From NCBI GenBank assembly GCA_022842805.1, contig JALHOX010000053.1, forward strand, positions 1,457 through 15,060: a DNA stretch of 13,604 nucleotides, given 5' to 3'. The stretch is from Phycisphaerae bacterium. GTDB taxonomy: Bacteria; Planctomycetota; Phycisphaerae; UBA1845; Fen-1342. Under the pieces are notes generated by a model. It was not told where the DNA came from. It saw only the letters and a program-made list of their open reading frames with translations, and did not search any database. Below are positions 1 through 7,120 of this stretch, in pieces (positions within the stretch are counted from its first letter, which is position 1; each line of letters opens with the position of its first letter). Both the position numbers and the translations under genes were made by a program.

Positions 1-1
1 G

Positions 2-1795
2 GGCCTCACCCTCGCCATCACTCTCGCTGCCGCCGCCTGGGTGGCCTATGTCTTGGTCGTGCGCCTCGCCGGCTTCGCGAAGCTGCCGGTCTGGTCGATC
101 GGCGCCGGCCTCGCCGGCCTCGCCCTCATCGGCGCAACCGTCGCCGTGCTGCTCCGCCGCATCGATCGCATCCGCGCCGCCGCCGAGATCGACCGCGCCG
201 CCGGCCTCAAGGAACGCCTCAGCTCCGCCGCCGCGCTGAAGACCAGCGTCGACCCCTTCGCCGTCGCCACGCGCCAGGACGCCGAGCGCACTGCCGCCAA
301 CATCCACGTCCCCACGCACCTGCCCCTGCAAACCCCCGCCCGCCTGCCCGGCGCGATCCTCGCCCTCGTCGCGGCCCTCCTGCTGGCGTGGCTCCTGCCC
401 AGCGTGAATTGGGGCAAGGACAAGAGCCGCGACGCCAACGCCCTGGTCGTCAAGGAAACCGCCCTCGAAGAAAAGAAGAACGTCGAGGAAGCCCTGCTGC
501 GGCAGCGCAACCGCATCCGCGAACTCAGCGAGAAAAACCCGGAGCTGAAAGACCTCAAGCTCGCCCTCGAACCAATCGAACTGCCCGACTCCCCGGACCT
601 CAAGCCCGAAGACGTCCGCAAGGAAGCCGTCAAACAGCTCAACAGCGCCACCACCGAACTCGAAAAGCGCCGCGACCAGGAAACCAAGGACACGCTCGAA
701 GCCATGAAGCGCATGCTCGGGCAAATGGAATCGACCAAAGGCCAGGACCCCGCCTCGCAACTCGCCAACGCCCTCCGCCAGGGCGACTTCAAACGCGCCG
801 GCGACGAGCTCAAGAAGATGCAGGAGCAATCCCAGCAGGCCGCCTCTCAGCCCGCCGCCAGCCCCGAGATGCAGAAGCAGCAGCAGGAAATGCAGAAGCG
901 CCTCGAACAGCTCACCCAGCAGATGGCCCAGCTCAACAACGACACGCAGATGCAAAAGGAGCTCGAAAACAAGGCCGGCATGAGCGAGCAACAGGCCAAA
1001 GACCTGATGCAGCAACTGTCCAAGATGGACCCCAAAGAGGCCGCCAAGCAGTTGCAGGAACAGCTCACCAAGCAGGGCATGAACCAGCAGCAGGCCCAGG
1101 AAATGGCCCAGAAGATGCAGCAAAACCAGCAGGCCCAGCAGCAGCTTCAGCAAATGGCCCAGCAACTGGCCCAGGCCGCGCAGCAACTGTCGCAGGCCCA
1201 GCAACAGCAACAGAACGGCCAGAGCCAGCAGGGCGCCCAATCCGCCGCCGCCCAGGCCCTCGCCAACGCCGCCGATCAGCTCTCCCAGATGGAGCTGAGC
1301 GAGCAGATGATGAACGACTTGGAGTCGCAGCTCGCCGAGCTAAACGACCTCAAAGACAGCGTGCTCAAAGGCCAGTGTCAGGGCAACGGCCAGGGCAACG
1401 GCCCCGGTAACAAGCCCGGCGACCGCATGGGCAATCAGGGCCCGCAAGCCGGCATCGGCTACGGCTCACACATCGGTAAGGAAACCGTCGCCTTTGACAT
1501 GAAAGCCCAAAAGGCCAAGACCCGCGTGCAGGGCGGCGAAATCATCGCCCAGATCCTCGTCGACGGCCCGCAATCCAAAGGCGAAGCCACCGCCGAAGTC
1601 AAAGACGCCGTCGCCGCCGCCGTCCGCGACGCCGAAGACGCCGTCGAACGCGGCGCCATCCCGCGCCAATATCACGGCGTCGCAAAAAAGTACTTCGAAG
1701 CCCTCGCCGGCCTCAACGGCCAACACGCCCCCGCCCCCGCGCCACCATCGCCCGCCCCCGCCCCGACAAACGGCGCAGCACCGCCAAAGCCGTAG
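2..1795 (+). CDS. Gln-rich coiled-coil membrane protein, 5' truncated by window
   Basis: The reading frame is open to the left edge, so the real start is probably outside the window; the GTG at 41 is only the first start-like codon inside it. Counting from that GTG as residue 1, two hydrophobic helices lie near the N-terminus (the first partly before the GTG, the second about 17-38) and a third at about 102-121. A motif GLKERLSSA follows the second helix (55-63). Residues 140-440 are charged and then extremely rich in Gln, Ala and Met (longest tract about 345-400), predicting a long coiled coil. A Gly/Asn-rich linker (445-470) leads to a compact C-terminal segment (about 495-560, VQGGEIIAQILVDGP onward) and a Pro/Ala tail. 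Layout resembles planctomycete proteins, and loosely the DUF4175 type, often found near MoxR/DUF58/vWA genes; that context is outside the window. Role is probably an envelope-anchored scaffold; no enzymatic motif is seen. The coding call is strong, the function weak. Confidence 0.88.
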   Translation, partial: GLTLAITLAAAAWVAYVLVVRLAGFAKLPVWSIGAGLAGLALIGATVAVLLRRIDRIRAAAEIDRAAGLKERLSSAAALKTSVDPFAVATRQDAERTAANIHVPTHLPLQTPARLPGAILALVAALLLAWLLPSVNWGKDKSRDANALVVKETALEEKKNVEEALLRQRNRIRELSEKNPELKDLKLALEPIELPDSPDLKPEDVRKEAVKQLNSATTELEKRRDQETKDTLEAMKRMLGQMESTKGQDPASQLANALRQGDFKRAGDELKKMQEQSQQAASQPAASPEMQKQQQEMQKRLEQLTQQMAQLNNDTQMQKELENKAGMSEQQAKDLMQQLSKMDPKEAAKQLQEQLTKQGMNQQQAQEMAQKMQQNQQAQQQLQQMAQQLAQAAQQLSQAQQQQQNGQSQQGAQSAAAQALANAADQLSQMELSEQMMNDLESQLAELNDLKDSVLKGQCQGNGQGNGPGNKPGDRMGNQGPQAGIGYGSHIGKETVAFDMKAQKAKTRVQGGEIIAQILVDGPQSKGEATAEVKDAVAAAVRDAEDAVERGAIPRQYHGVAKKYFEALAGLNGQHAPAPAPPSPAPAPTNGAAPPKP

Positions 1796-2148
1796 TCCCC
1801 GCCGCCTCTTGTAGCGGCCCGCGGCTCGCAGGCCGACGAAGGGGCTGCCGCTAACCATGCGCGGCTTAAGCCGGGCTTGCCGCTGCTACAGCGGTTCCCA
1901 GACGATAGCGCACGACGAGACCGCACCATGTCCGCGCACCCGGCTTATCGAGTCGACCGGCGACGACAACGAAATACTGATCGGGATCGCAGGGCTTTTG
2001 ACTTCGGTTGAGGCTGATGCGGTCATTGCTGAGATCGAGGCTTAATTCGGGTAATCGCCCAGTTCGGATCATGGACTTGCAACGAATTCGCCATTTCATT
2101 GCGCAATCCATATTTGGGTAAGGGTGTTCCCATGTCACTTTTGCTGAC
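1796..2148. other. Intergenic stretch with a palindromic repeat, no convincing gene
   Basis: This 353-bp spacer starts with GC-rich repeat-like DNA (about 1808-1892) and then drifts into visibly lower-GC sequence that continues into the next gene. Short frames exist on both strands, including a 62-codon frame 1857-2045 whose first third lies inside the repeat; none has a ribosome-binding site or recognisable product. An ATG at 2132 opens only a 6-codon peptide whose TGA overlaps the GTG start of the next gene (GTGA, 2149-2152). Confidence 0.6.
1810..1890. repeat. Imperfect palindromic intergenic repeat
   Basis: The ends are imperfect inverted copies: TGTAGCGGC at 1810-1818 and GCCGCTGCTACA at 1879-1890 (reverse complement TGTAGCAGCGGC, a 3-nt difference). 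Inside is a perfect 12-bp palindrome, CGGCTTAAGCCG, at 1862-1873. The element lies just after a stop codon, as REP-like elements usually do. It could also act as a transcript-end hairpin for the upstream gene. Its copy number cannot be known from this window. Confidence 0.5.
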
Positions 2149-2982
2149 GTGACTTGCGCTTTCCAATCGATGGCCGATATTATAGACTGCGAAATCATGC
2201 ACGAAAGCCGTCCTGATGGCCCGGTCGTATCTCCGGAAGTCTCCGTGATCTGGAAGCCGCTGCAGCGCCTCTTTGCGGATGGAAGTCCCGCTTCTTCGGT
2301 TGCGATACTATATTTTGATGTTGGTTCGGGCCGACGGCTGCCATTTGCAGCGATCACACGTACTCGCCGCAATCGACTGGTGCTCTGGCCACCATCGGAT
2401 GCACGTCGGGCATGGCGCTTTCAAGATGGTAGCGACTTCCATGTTCACCACGTGACGCTTGAACTTGACAATGGCACCACACACTTAACTCACTTTGATG
2501 CCAGCAACAACCGGGTGCATCGGGCTGACGGCTGGCGCTTGCTGCCCAGTCAGGGCGGTTCACGACTTTGGCTGGTCGGAGCATTCAAGTTAGCAGTGCT
2601 GGAGAAGCAAGTCGGGGTGGTTGAGCAAAGCGTGAACATGCCGGTAGCAGATTCTGCGAGGAGACATCGTGAATTTGAGAGATATGCCTCTCAACTAGCA
2701 CATATAGACATCAGAACGCCACCGGTTCGAGGAGACTGCCTGATTGCTGCGATTCACCTGCTGTCCAGCGATCCCCAGCGAGATCAGTTAGACCGAGCGC
2801 ACTTTCCAATGGCGCCTTTCTGGAACGAGTTGATTGACGACTGGCCTGACGGCGACAAATTCCCGGTCGGCGTGACTGGCGTACAACTAGGCGAACAGCG
2901 ATTGCTCGTACAAACCGTGTCTCCGCTAGGCCGGCTTAGGGGGGCCTGCTTCTTGGCAGGACCAACACGAGAACGCAAGTAG
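2149..2982 (+). CDS. Hypothetical protein, 277 aa, unrecognised
   Basis: I do not recognise this family. The frame is open for 277 codons from a GTG at 2149; an in-frame ATG at 2170 (MADIIDCEIM) is an equally plausible start, and neither has a good Shine-Dalgarno sequence. The product looks soluble and mixed alpha/beta: a hydrophobic strand SVAILYFDVG (about 50-59), VRLVLW-like strands, a His-rich stretch FHVHHVTLELDNGTTHLTHF (97-116), then GWRLLPSQGGSRLWLVGAFK (128-147). There is no signal peptide, membrane helix or CxxC pair. Base composition and third codon positions are less GC-biased than in neighbouring genes, so it may be poorly adapted or transferred, or weakly expressed. Spacing to the next gene is 100 bp. 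It is long enough, and strand-consistent with its neighbours, to be probably real. Confidence 0.62.
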   Translation: MTCAFQSMADIIDCEIMHESRPDGPVVSPEVSVIWKPLQRLFADGSPASSVAILYFDVGSGRRLPFAAITRTRRNRLVLWPPSDARRAWRFQDGSDFHVHHVTLELDNGTTHLTHFDASNNRVHRADGWRLLPSQGGSRLWLVGAFKLAVLEKQVGVVEQSVNMPVADSARRHREFERYASQLAHIDIRTPPVRGDCLIAAIHLLSSDPQRDQLDRAHFPMAPFWNELIDDWPDGDKFPVGVTGVQLGEQRLLVQTVSPLGRLRGACFLAGPTRERK

Positions 2983-3018
2983 TCCTGACGGATCGGATAT
3001 GGTTCAGCACTGGGTCGC

Positions 3019-3047
3019 GCGATATCGCATTCGCCGCAATGTTGCGG
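3019..3047. promoter_or_regulatory. Two adjacent short palindromes before the four-CxxC gene
   Basis: GCGATATCGC (3019-3028) is a perfect 10-bp palindrome, and CCGCAA-TG-TTGCGG (3034-3047) has perfect 6-bp arms with a 2-bp centre. They sit 36-64 bp upstream of the ATG at 3083, where an operator would be expected. The tiny central spacing suits a dimeric DNA-binding protein better than an RNA hairpin. No matching regulator gene is visible in the window. Confidence 0.35.
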
Positions 3048-3082
3048 ATACTCTGGGCGCAAATTAGTGGTCGGCAACTGAA

Positions 3083-4315
3083 ATGCCCAAGCGCGACCCC
3101 CTCACAACCTCCGTCATCGCCTGCCACTGGCGTCGCACCGCCGACGGCTGGCGCCTCTGGGTCAAAGGCCGCGATGATCTCTGCGGCCAGGCCCCGACCT
3201 ACGAAGCCGCCCACGACGCGTTAACCAACGCCATCATGGCCGCCGCCCGCGATCTCGACGCCGTTCTGCCGATCTATCCCGAGTTCGACCCGCCGCTCCC
3301 CTCGACGCCCTTTGCCGAGCAATATCTTTCCCCCGAGCTCTACCTGCTCACCCCCGGCGACGAGTTCTTCGAATTGAATCGCCCCAAATGCGCCACGGCG
3401 GAATCAGCCGTAAGCCGCGCCGCCTACCTCCCGACGATTTTCAGCGACGGCGTCTGCAAGGCCTGCAATCATGCCCGCGGCGAACGAACCGAAGTCCCTC
3501 TGCGAGTGGACAACGCCCCGCAACGCGTGGACGTCGGCCACCTCCGCGCGCCCTTCGACAACCCCATCCGCCTCTTCTCCGACCGCTTCCTCAAGCTCCT
3601 GACGCCGCGCGAGCGCCAGTACTTTCGCCCCATCCAAATGCCGCCCCGATCGCGTCGCCGGTTCTTCGAGCTTCGCGGCCGTCCGGAGGTGCCGTTCGTC
3701 GGCGTAAGCGGACTGGAAGCCGACGGCACCGAATGCACCGCGTGCGGCCGCCGCTCGGTCTACGTCAACCATCCGTGGCTGATGGAGGGCGGCCTGTGCG
3801 TCACGCGATTCGTCTGTGCCAAAGACCTGCCCGCCTCGCTCGACGCCTGTTTCACGGTGGGGGAGGGCAACGACGTCCACCTCTGCGTCACGCGCGAGCG
3901 ATGGGACGCGCTCCGCGGCCACACGGGAGTTCGCGGAATCACCACCCAACGCCTGGGCGTGGTGACCGCCGCCGACTGCGACCGCAACCCGCGCATCCGA
4001 AACTCGCTGCGTCCGTGCGAACTCTGCTGCGAATGGCCCGCGCCGCGCGCCGTCAGCAACGAAAAGCAGGCTGTCTTTGATCTCCCGGCCGACGACTGCA
4101 GCCGGCGAAACTTCACCTGGCTCGCCGACGCCGAGCGCGGGGGCTACATCCAGATTTCCCAGTCCACCATGCAGCCCCTGGAGTTACTCGCCCTCGCGAA
4201 ACGCACCAAGCGCCCTCCACGAACCGAATTTGTCTCGTTCCGCTGTCTCAGGTGTTGGCGGCTGGGTTGGATCGTATTGTCGGCGGGCGAGTCGGCACTC
4301 GTGCTGAACTGGTAG
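3083..4315 (+). CDS. Hypothetical protein with four CxxC pairs
   Basis: The start ATG at 3083 follows a weak upstream region with no clear ribosome-binding site. The 410-aa product is soluble, with no signal peptide. CxxC pairs occur at residues 125-128 (CKAC), 218-221 (CTACGR), 312-315 (CELC) and 388-391 (CLRC), plus other cysteines, suggesting two or more zinc knuckles. The block after the first CxxC (RLFSDRFLKLL then FRPIQM, about 163-186) looks like the block after the second (HLCVTRERWDAL then GITTQRL, about 267-291), suggesting an internal duplication. The arrangement CxxC, SERF/TERW-like helix, then a short hydrophobic strand is reminiscent of the myxobacterial double-CXXCG family that includes SitI6 immunity proteins; this is pattern memory, not a search result. 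Codon use matches the high-GC neighbours. It is certainly coding; function unknown. Confidence 0.85.
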   Translation: MPKRDPLTTSVIACHWRRTADGWRLWVKGRDDLCGQAPTYEAAHDALTNAIMAAARDLDAVLPIYPEFDPPLPSTPFAEQYLSPELYLLTPGDEFFELNRPKCATAESAVSRAAYLPTIFSDGVCKACNHARGERTEVPLRVDNAPQRVDVGHLRAPFDNPIRLFSDRFLKLLTPRERQYFRPIQMPPRSRRRFFELRGRPEVPFVGVSGLEADGTECTACGRRSVYVNHPWLMEGGLCVTRFVCAKDLPASLDACFTVGEGNDVHLCVTRERWDALRGHTGVRGITTQRLGVVTAADCDRNPRIRNSLRPCELCCEWPAPRAVSNEKQAVFDLPADDCSRRNFTWLADAERGGYIQISQSTMQPLELLALAKRTKRPPRTEFVSFRCLRCWRLGWIVLSAGESALVLNW

Positions 4316-4325
4316 TGGGGGCGGC

Positions 4326-4364
4326 GGCACTGTCATGGTTGTGCCACGGCTCTCGAGCAGTGCC
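4326..4364. repeat. Inverted repeat after the four-CxxC gene
   Basis: GGCACTG (4326-4332) and CAGTGCC (4358-4364) are perfect 7-bp inverted arms enclosing 25 nt that include a TGG...CCA pair. The unit begins 11 bp after the TAG stop. It may be a transcript-end hairpin or part of a dispersed palindromic family. There is no T-tract after it. Confidence 0.4.
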
Positions 4365-4370
4365 GGGTGC

Positions 4371-4397
4371 CATGCCGACGGATTTCGCGTCGGCATG
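4371..4397. repeat. 10-bp inverted repeat, hairpin-forming
   Basis: CATGCCGACG (4371-4380) and CGTCGGCATG (4388-4397) are perfect 10-bp inverted arms around the 7-nt loop GATTTCG. It lies 55 bp past the stop of the four-CxxC gene and 72 bp before the next start. No T-run follows, so it is not a classical intrinsic terminator, but it would make a stable RNA hairpin on either strand. Together with the neighbouring arms at 4326-4364 it gives this spacer a compound, repeat-like structure. Confidence 0.55.
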
Positions 4398-4468
4398 CTC
4401 AGCGGGCGCGCGTTTCGCAAGAACTCTTGATTTGACCCCAAATTCGTCACCGATTATCCAACACCCGT

Positions 4469-4843
4469 ATGACTCCGGATGCGACAGAATCGACACGCGG
4501 CGAAAAAGCGAGTCCGCTTGATTGTCGCGATGCAAGGCGGTTTACGCCGCAGGAAAAGAAGTGCATTAGCTACGCGAAAGATCGCCGAAACACCTATGGC
4601 GAGAACGCGAAGAGCTCGCGCAAGAACATCGCGAGGAACAAGCGAATTCGCTCACGAATCGAACGGCGAAGCGCAGAAGAGCCGCTGCGCGCCGCTACAC
4701 CGCGCTTCGACGAGATGGCAATCGATCGCGCAGCCGCAAGGGCATTGAAGAATCGCAAACGATCCTGGAAGAAACTAGCCGACCAGCCGCTGGGGGCCGT
4801 TGTAAAGCGAAAGCTGGCGATGCGAGCTTCGAGCCGTCGATGA
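4469..4843 (+). CDS. Small highly basic hypothetical protein
   Basis: This 124-aa frame starts at ATG 4469 and ends at 4843, overlapping the next start by ATGA. The core RRFTPQEKKCISYAKDRRNT (24-43) followed by YGENAKSSRKNIARNKRIRS (43-62) is the best-defined part. It is dense in Lys, Arg and Asn and looks like small planctomycete hypothetical proteins that I recall only by pattern. The C-terminal half is also very basic (KNRKRSWKKL about 96-105). There is no signal peptide or membrane helix, and nucleic-acid binding is a reasonable inference. TATCCA at 4455-4460 sits 8 nt before the ATG and there is no Shine-Dalgarno sequence, so the transcript may be leaderless. Base composition is less GC-rich than in the flanking genes. 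Confidence 0.66.
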   Translation: MTPDATESTRGEKASPLDCRDARRFTPQEKKCISYAKDRRNTYGENAKSSRKNIARNKRIRSRIERRSAEEPLRAATPRFDEMAIDRAAARALKNRKRSWKKLADQPLGAVVKRKLAMRASSRR

Positions 4844-5316
4844 CCGAACAAGCCCCCGCCGCTGGCGAAGCTGCCCCCAAAGCCGGCCTCTCCACCACCT
4901 ACATCCTCACCGCCCAAATCGGCCTCGCCACGGGCGTCTTCGCCGGCTGGCGCGGCTTCGGCCCGTGGTTCTCAGGCCCGGCGATCGGCTTTCTCTGCGC
5001 GATCGTCCTCCCTGCGCTCATCTTGCCGCTCCTCGGCAGACCCCTGCGCCGCCTGGTCCCCATCGGTTTCGGCACGCTCGTCAGCTTCGTCGCCTACACC
5101 GCGACGACCGTCGTCCTCGCCGAGCTAGCCTCCCATATGGTGCTCGAAGCCACCAAACAGGGCCGCACGCGCGTCGACCTCCTCGGCTATACGATCCGGC
5201 AGAACCGCGAGGAAACATCCGGGACCGAACGCCGCGTCTTCTGGAGCGGCGACGTCGTCTTCTGGCTCACCGTCCGCCACGACGGCAAAACGTGGGAAGT
5301 CGACACATATGATTGA
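4840..5316 (+). CDS. Small integral membrane protein, three predicted helices
   Basis: The ATG at 4840 overlaps the preceding TGA (ATGA), indicating translational coupling. The 158-aa product has an Ala/Pro-rich N-terminus, three hydrophobic segments (about 20-39, 46-66 and 73-98), and a soluble C-terminal tail of about 55 residues (EATKQGRTRVDLLGYTIRQN onward) ending VRHDGKTWEVDTYD. Small residues dominate the helices. No family is recognised and no catalytic motif is seen. The inferred topology is an inner-membrane protein with a folded tail on one side. Codon use is typical of the window's high-GC genes. Confidence 0.78.
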   Translation: MTEQAPAAGEAAPKAGLSTTYILTAQIGLATGVFAGWRGFGPWFSGPAIGFLCAIVLPALILPLLGRPLRRLVPIGFGTLVSFVAYTATTVVLAELASHMVLEATKQGRTRVDLLGYTIRQNREETSGTERRVFWSGDVVFWLTVRHDGKTWEVDTYD

Positions 5317-5375
5317 AAGTGCACAACGCGTCCTAAGCCGCCGCGAGTCTCCCCGCCGCCCCGCTCCCCCCGCGC

Positions 5376-5381
5376 TATCCT
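5376..5381 (+). promoter_or_regulatory. Candidate -10 box close to the 5389 start
   Basis: TATCCT ends 7 nt before the ATG at 5389. The region between them is C/T-rich with no Shine-Dalgarno sequence, so transcription starting at or next to the ATG (leaderless mRNA) would explain the arrangement. No good -35 match was seen. Evidence is motif plus spacing only. Confidence 0.3.
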
Positions 5382-5388
5382 CTCCCTC

Positions 5389-5763
5389 ATGAACCACCAA
5401 AACTTCTCTCTCGACGAAATCGCCCTCGCCCGCCGCCTGCGCCACGCCGGCCTGCCGTGGACGCCCGCCGTCGGCCACTACGTCTACGACGAAAGCGGCA
5501 TCATCGAAGCCCCCAGCCCCTTTCAAGATCGCGTCTACTTCATCCTCGATCTCAAGCACTTCCTCCGCCGCAGCGAGACCATCGACGGCCTCATCCGCGC
5601 CATGTTCTGGCTGCCCGATTGGCGTCAGACCCGCGCGCTGCTTCGCGCCCGCGGCGTCTCAGATGAGACCGTGATCGCCCATCTATCCCGCGAGCGCGCG
5701 ATGGAGCAGGGCGCCGAGCTAATCGCCTTGTACCGCCTGCTGCTCGCGAAGCTCGAAGGGTGA
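5389..5763 (+). CDS. Hypothetical protein, 124 aa
   Basis: The frame starts at ATG 5389, 72 bp after the membrane protein, and ends 27 bp before the stop of the convergent murA. The product is soluble and mostly helical: LDEIALARRLRHAGLPWTPA (8-27), a short segment around HYVYDESGIIEAPSPFQDRV (30-49), FILDLKHFLRRS (51-62), then two amphipathic helices to the C-terminus. The Leu-Pro-Trp element and DGLI/LPDWRQ motifs look conserved-domain-like, but I cannot name the family. There is no signal peptide, metal motif or membrane segment. The first helix could suit a small regulatory or partner protein; that is speculation. Confidence 0.78.
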   Translation: MNHQNFSLDEIALARRLRHAGLPWTPAVGHYVYDESGIIEAPSPFQDRVYFILDLKHFLRRSETIDGLIRAMFWLPDWRQTRALLRARGVSDETVIAHLSRERAMEQGAELIALYRLLLAKLEG

Positions 5764-5792
5764 CAAACGCGCCGCGCGCCGCGCAACCCTTC
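5755..5792. terminator. Inverted repeat spanning two convergent stop codons
   Basis: GAAGGGT (5755-5761) and ACCCTTC (5786-5792) are perfect 7-bp arms that contain parts of both stop codons (TGA 5761-5763 and, on the minus strand, 5791-5793). The 24-nt interior is a GCGC-rich run able to pair further. The position between convergent genes suggests a shared bidirectional transcript end. There is no T-tract, so classical intrinsic termination is uncertain. Confidence 0.4.
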
Positions 5793-7080
5793 AATCGTCT
5801 CCCGCTTGCCCGCCTTCTTTCCGCGTGATCTCCGCCCCCAGCGCGCGGAGCTTATCTTCCATGCGTTCGTACCCGCGCAGCAGGTGGTAAATCCGGTTCA
5901 CCTTGGTCACGCCGCGAGCGCTCAGCCCCGCCAAAACGAGCGCCGCGCTCGCCCGCAGGTCGCTCGCCATCACCGGCGCGCCGACCAGCTTCTTCACACC
6001 TTGCACCACCACCGTCGCTCCCTCCCGCCGCAGCCGCGCGCCCATGCGGTTCAGCTCCGGCATATGCATGAAGCGATCGGGGAAAATCTTCTCGGTGACG
6101 ATCGAGTTGCCGTCCGCCAGGCACAGCAGCGACATCAGCTGCGCCTGCAAATCCGTCGGGAATCCCGGGAACGGCTGCGTCGTCACCTCGATCGGCTCCA
6201 GCCGCCGCGCCGAGCTGACGATGCACCCGAAGTCCGTCTTCTCGACGCTCACGCCCACCGCCGCCAACCGATCGACAAACGCCATCAGGTGATCGAGCCG
6301 ACAATTCTCAATCTTGATTTCCCCGTTGGTGATCGCCGCCGCCACCATGAACGTGCCCGCCTCGATGCGGTCGGGAATGATGCGATACTCGCAGCCTTTG
6401 AGCTGCTTCACGCCCTCCACGGTGATCCGCGGCGTGCCCTGCCCCGTGATCTTCGCGCCGCACTTGTTCAGGAAATTCGCGAGGTCGACCACCTCCGGCT
6501 CGCACGCCGCCATCTCGATCACGGTCACGCCCTCGGCCAGCGTCGCCGCCATCATCGCGTTGCCCGTCCCCAACACGGTGCTGCCAAAGGGACCGCCCAA
6601 AAACATCTCGCAGCCCTTGAGCTTCTTGGCCTTCGCGACAATGTCGCCGCTGACCAATTCGACTTCGGCCCCGAGCTTTTCCATCGCCCGCAGATGCAGA
6701 TCGACCGGCCGGTCGCCGATCGCGCAGCCGCCCGGCATCGACACCTGCACCTTGCGGCGTTTGCCGAGCAGGGGCCCCAACACGCAGATGCTGGCCCGCA
6801 TCTTGCGGACGATGTCATACTCCGCGCGACAGTTCATCTCGTCGCGCACAATCAGCCGCAGCGCGCCATCCTCGCGCCGATCGGCATCGACGCCCAGCTT
6901 GCGCAGCAGCTCGCAGAGCGAGTTCACGTCGGCCACGTTGGGCACGTCGTGCAAAATGATTTCGCCGTCGCAGAGAATGCTGGCGGCCATGATCGGGAGA
7001 GCGGCGTTCTTAGCGCCGCCGATGCGCACATTGCCGCGCAGACGATTGCCGCCGACGATTTCAAAATAGGACAGGCTCAC
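5791..7080 (-). CDS. murA: UDP-N-acetylglucosamine 1-carboxyvinyltransferase (MurA)
   Basis: MurA catalyses the first committed step of peptidoglycan synthesis, transferring enolpyruvate from PEP to UDP-GlcNAc in the cytoplasm. The 429-aa length is normal and the two-domain inside-out alpha/beta-barrel pattern is complete. Key sites are visible: KNAALP at 24-29 (the Lys-Asn of the UDP-GlcNAc site), VRKMRASICVLGP at 91-103, the catalytic Cys119 in GGCAIGDRPVDLH, the catalytic Asp310 in FPTDLQAQ, and Arg402 in HLLRGYERMEDKL. Cysteine rather than aspartate at 119 predicts fosfomycin sensitivity. The start is GTG at 7080, supported by GAGG 7 nt upstream (7088-7091 on the plus strand). It follows the dehydrogenase gene on the same strand after 190 bp, so it may have its own promoter. 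Presence of intact MurA argues for a peptidoglycan-making planctomycete. Confidence 0.97.
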   Translation of the reverse strand: MSLSYFEIVGGNRLRGNVRIGGAKNAALPIMAASILCDGEIILHDVPNVADVNSLCELLRKLGVDADRREDGALRLIVRDEMNCRAEYDIVRKMRASICVLGPLLGKRRKVQVSMPGGCAIGDRPVDLHLRAMEKLGAEVELVSGDIVAKAKKLKGCEMFLGGPFGSTVLGTGNAMMAATLAEGVTVIEMAACEPEVVDLANFLNKCGAKITGQGTPRITVEGVKQLKGCEYRIIPDRIEAGTFMVAAAITNGEIKIENCRLDHLMAFVDRLAAVGVSVEKTDFGCIVSSARRLEPIEVTTQPFPGFPTDLQAQLMSLLCLADGNSIVTEKIFPDRFMHMPELNRMGARLRREGATVVVQGVKKLVGAPVMASDLRASAALVLAGLSARGVTKVNRIYHLLRGYERMEDKLRALGAEITRKEGGQAGDD

Positions 7081-7087
7081 GCATTTT

Positions 7088-7091
7088 CCTC
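7088..7091 (-). promoter_or_regulatory. Shine-Dalgarno site deciding the murA GTG start
   Basis: Read on the minus strand, GAGG lies 7 nt before the GTG at 7080. The nearby ATG overlapping this GTG is in another frame. The spacing and the match to the usual MurA N-terminus (SLSYFEIVGG) fix GTG as the start. Confidence 0.7.
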
Positions 7092-7120
7092 AGACGATAA
7101 TGCACCGAAACGATGTTGCG

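Noticed and set aside
860..1230. CAG-rich tract as a possible DNA repeat or CRISPR-like array
   Set aside because: The periodic CAG/CAA words encode the Gln-rich coiled coil in frame; there are no spaced identical repeats.
1857..2045. 62-codon frame on the plus strand in the first intergenic region
   Set aside because: It begins inside the palindromic repeat and lacks a ribosome-binding site. The acidic tail (LIESTGDDNEILIGIAGLLT) could be a gene remnant, but this is not enough to call.
1866..2372. 168-codon minus-strand frame overlapping the repeat and the 277-aa gene
   Set aside because: It overlaps the better-supported plus-strand gene and the repeat, and its composition (Ser/Arg/Thr-rich, no hydrophobic pattern) is shadow-like.
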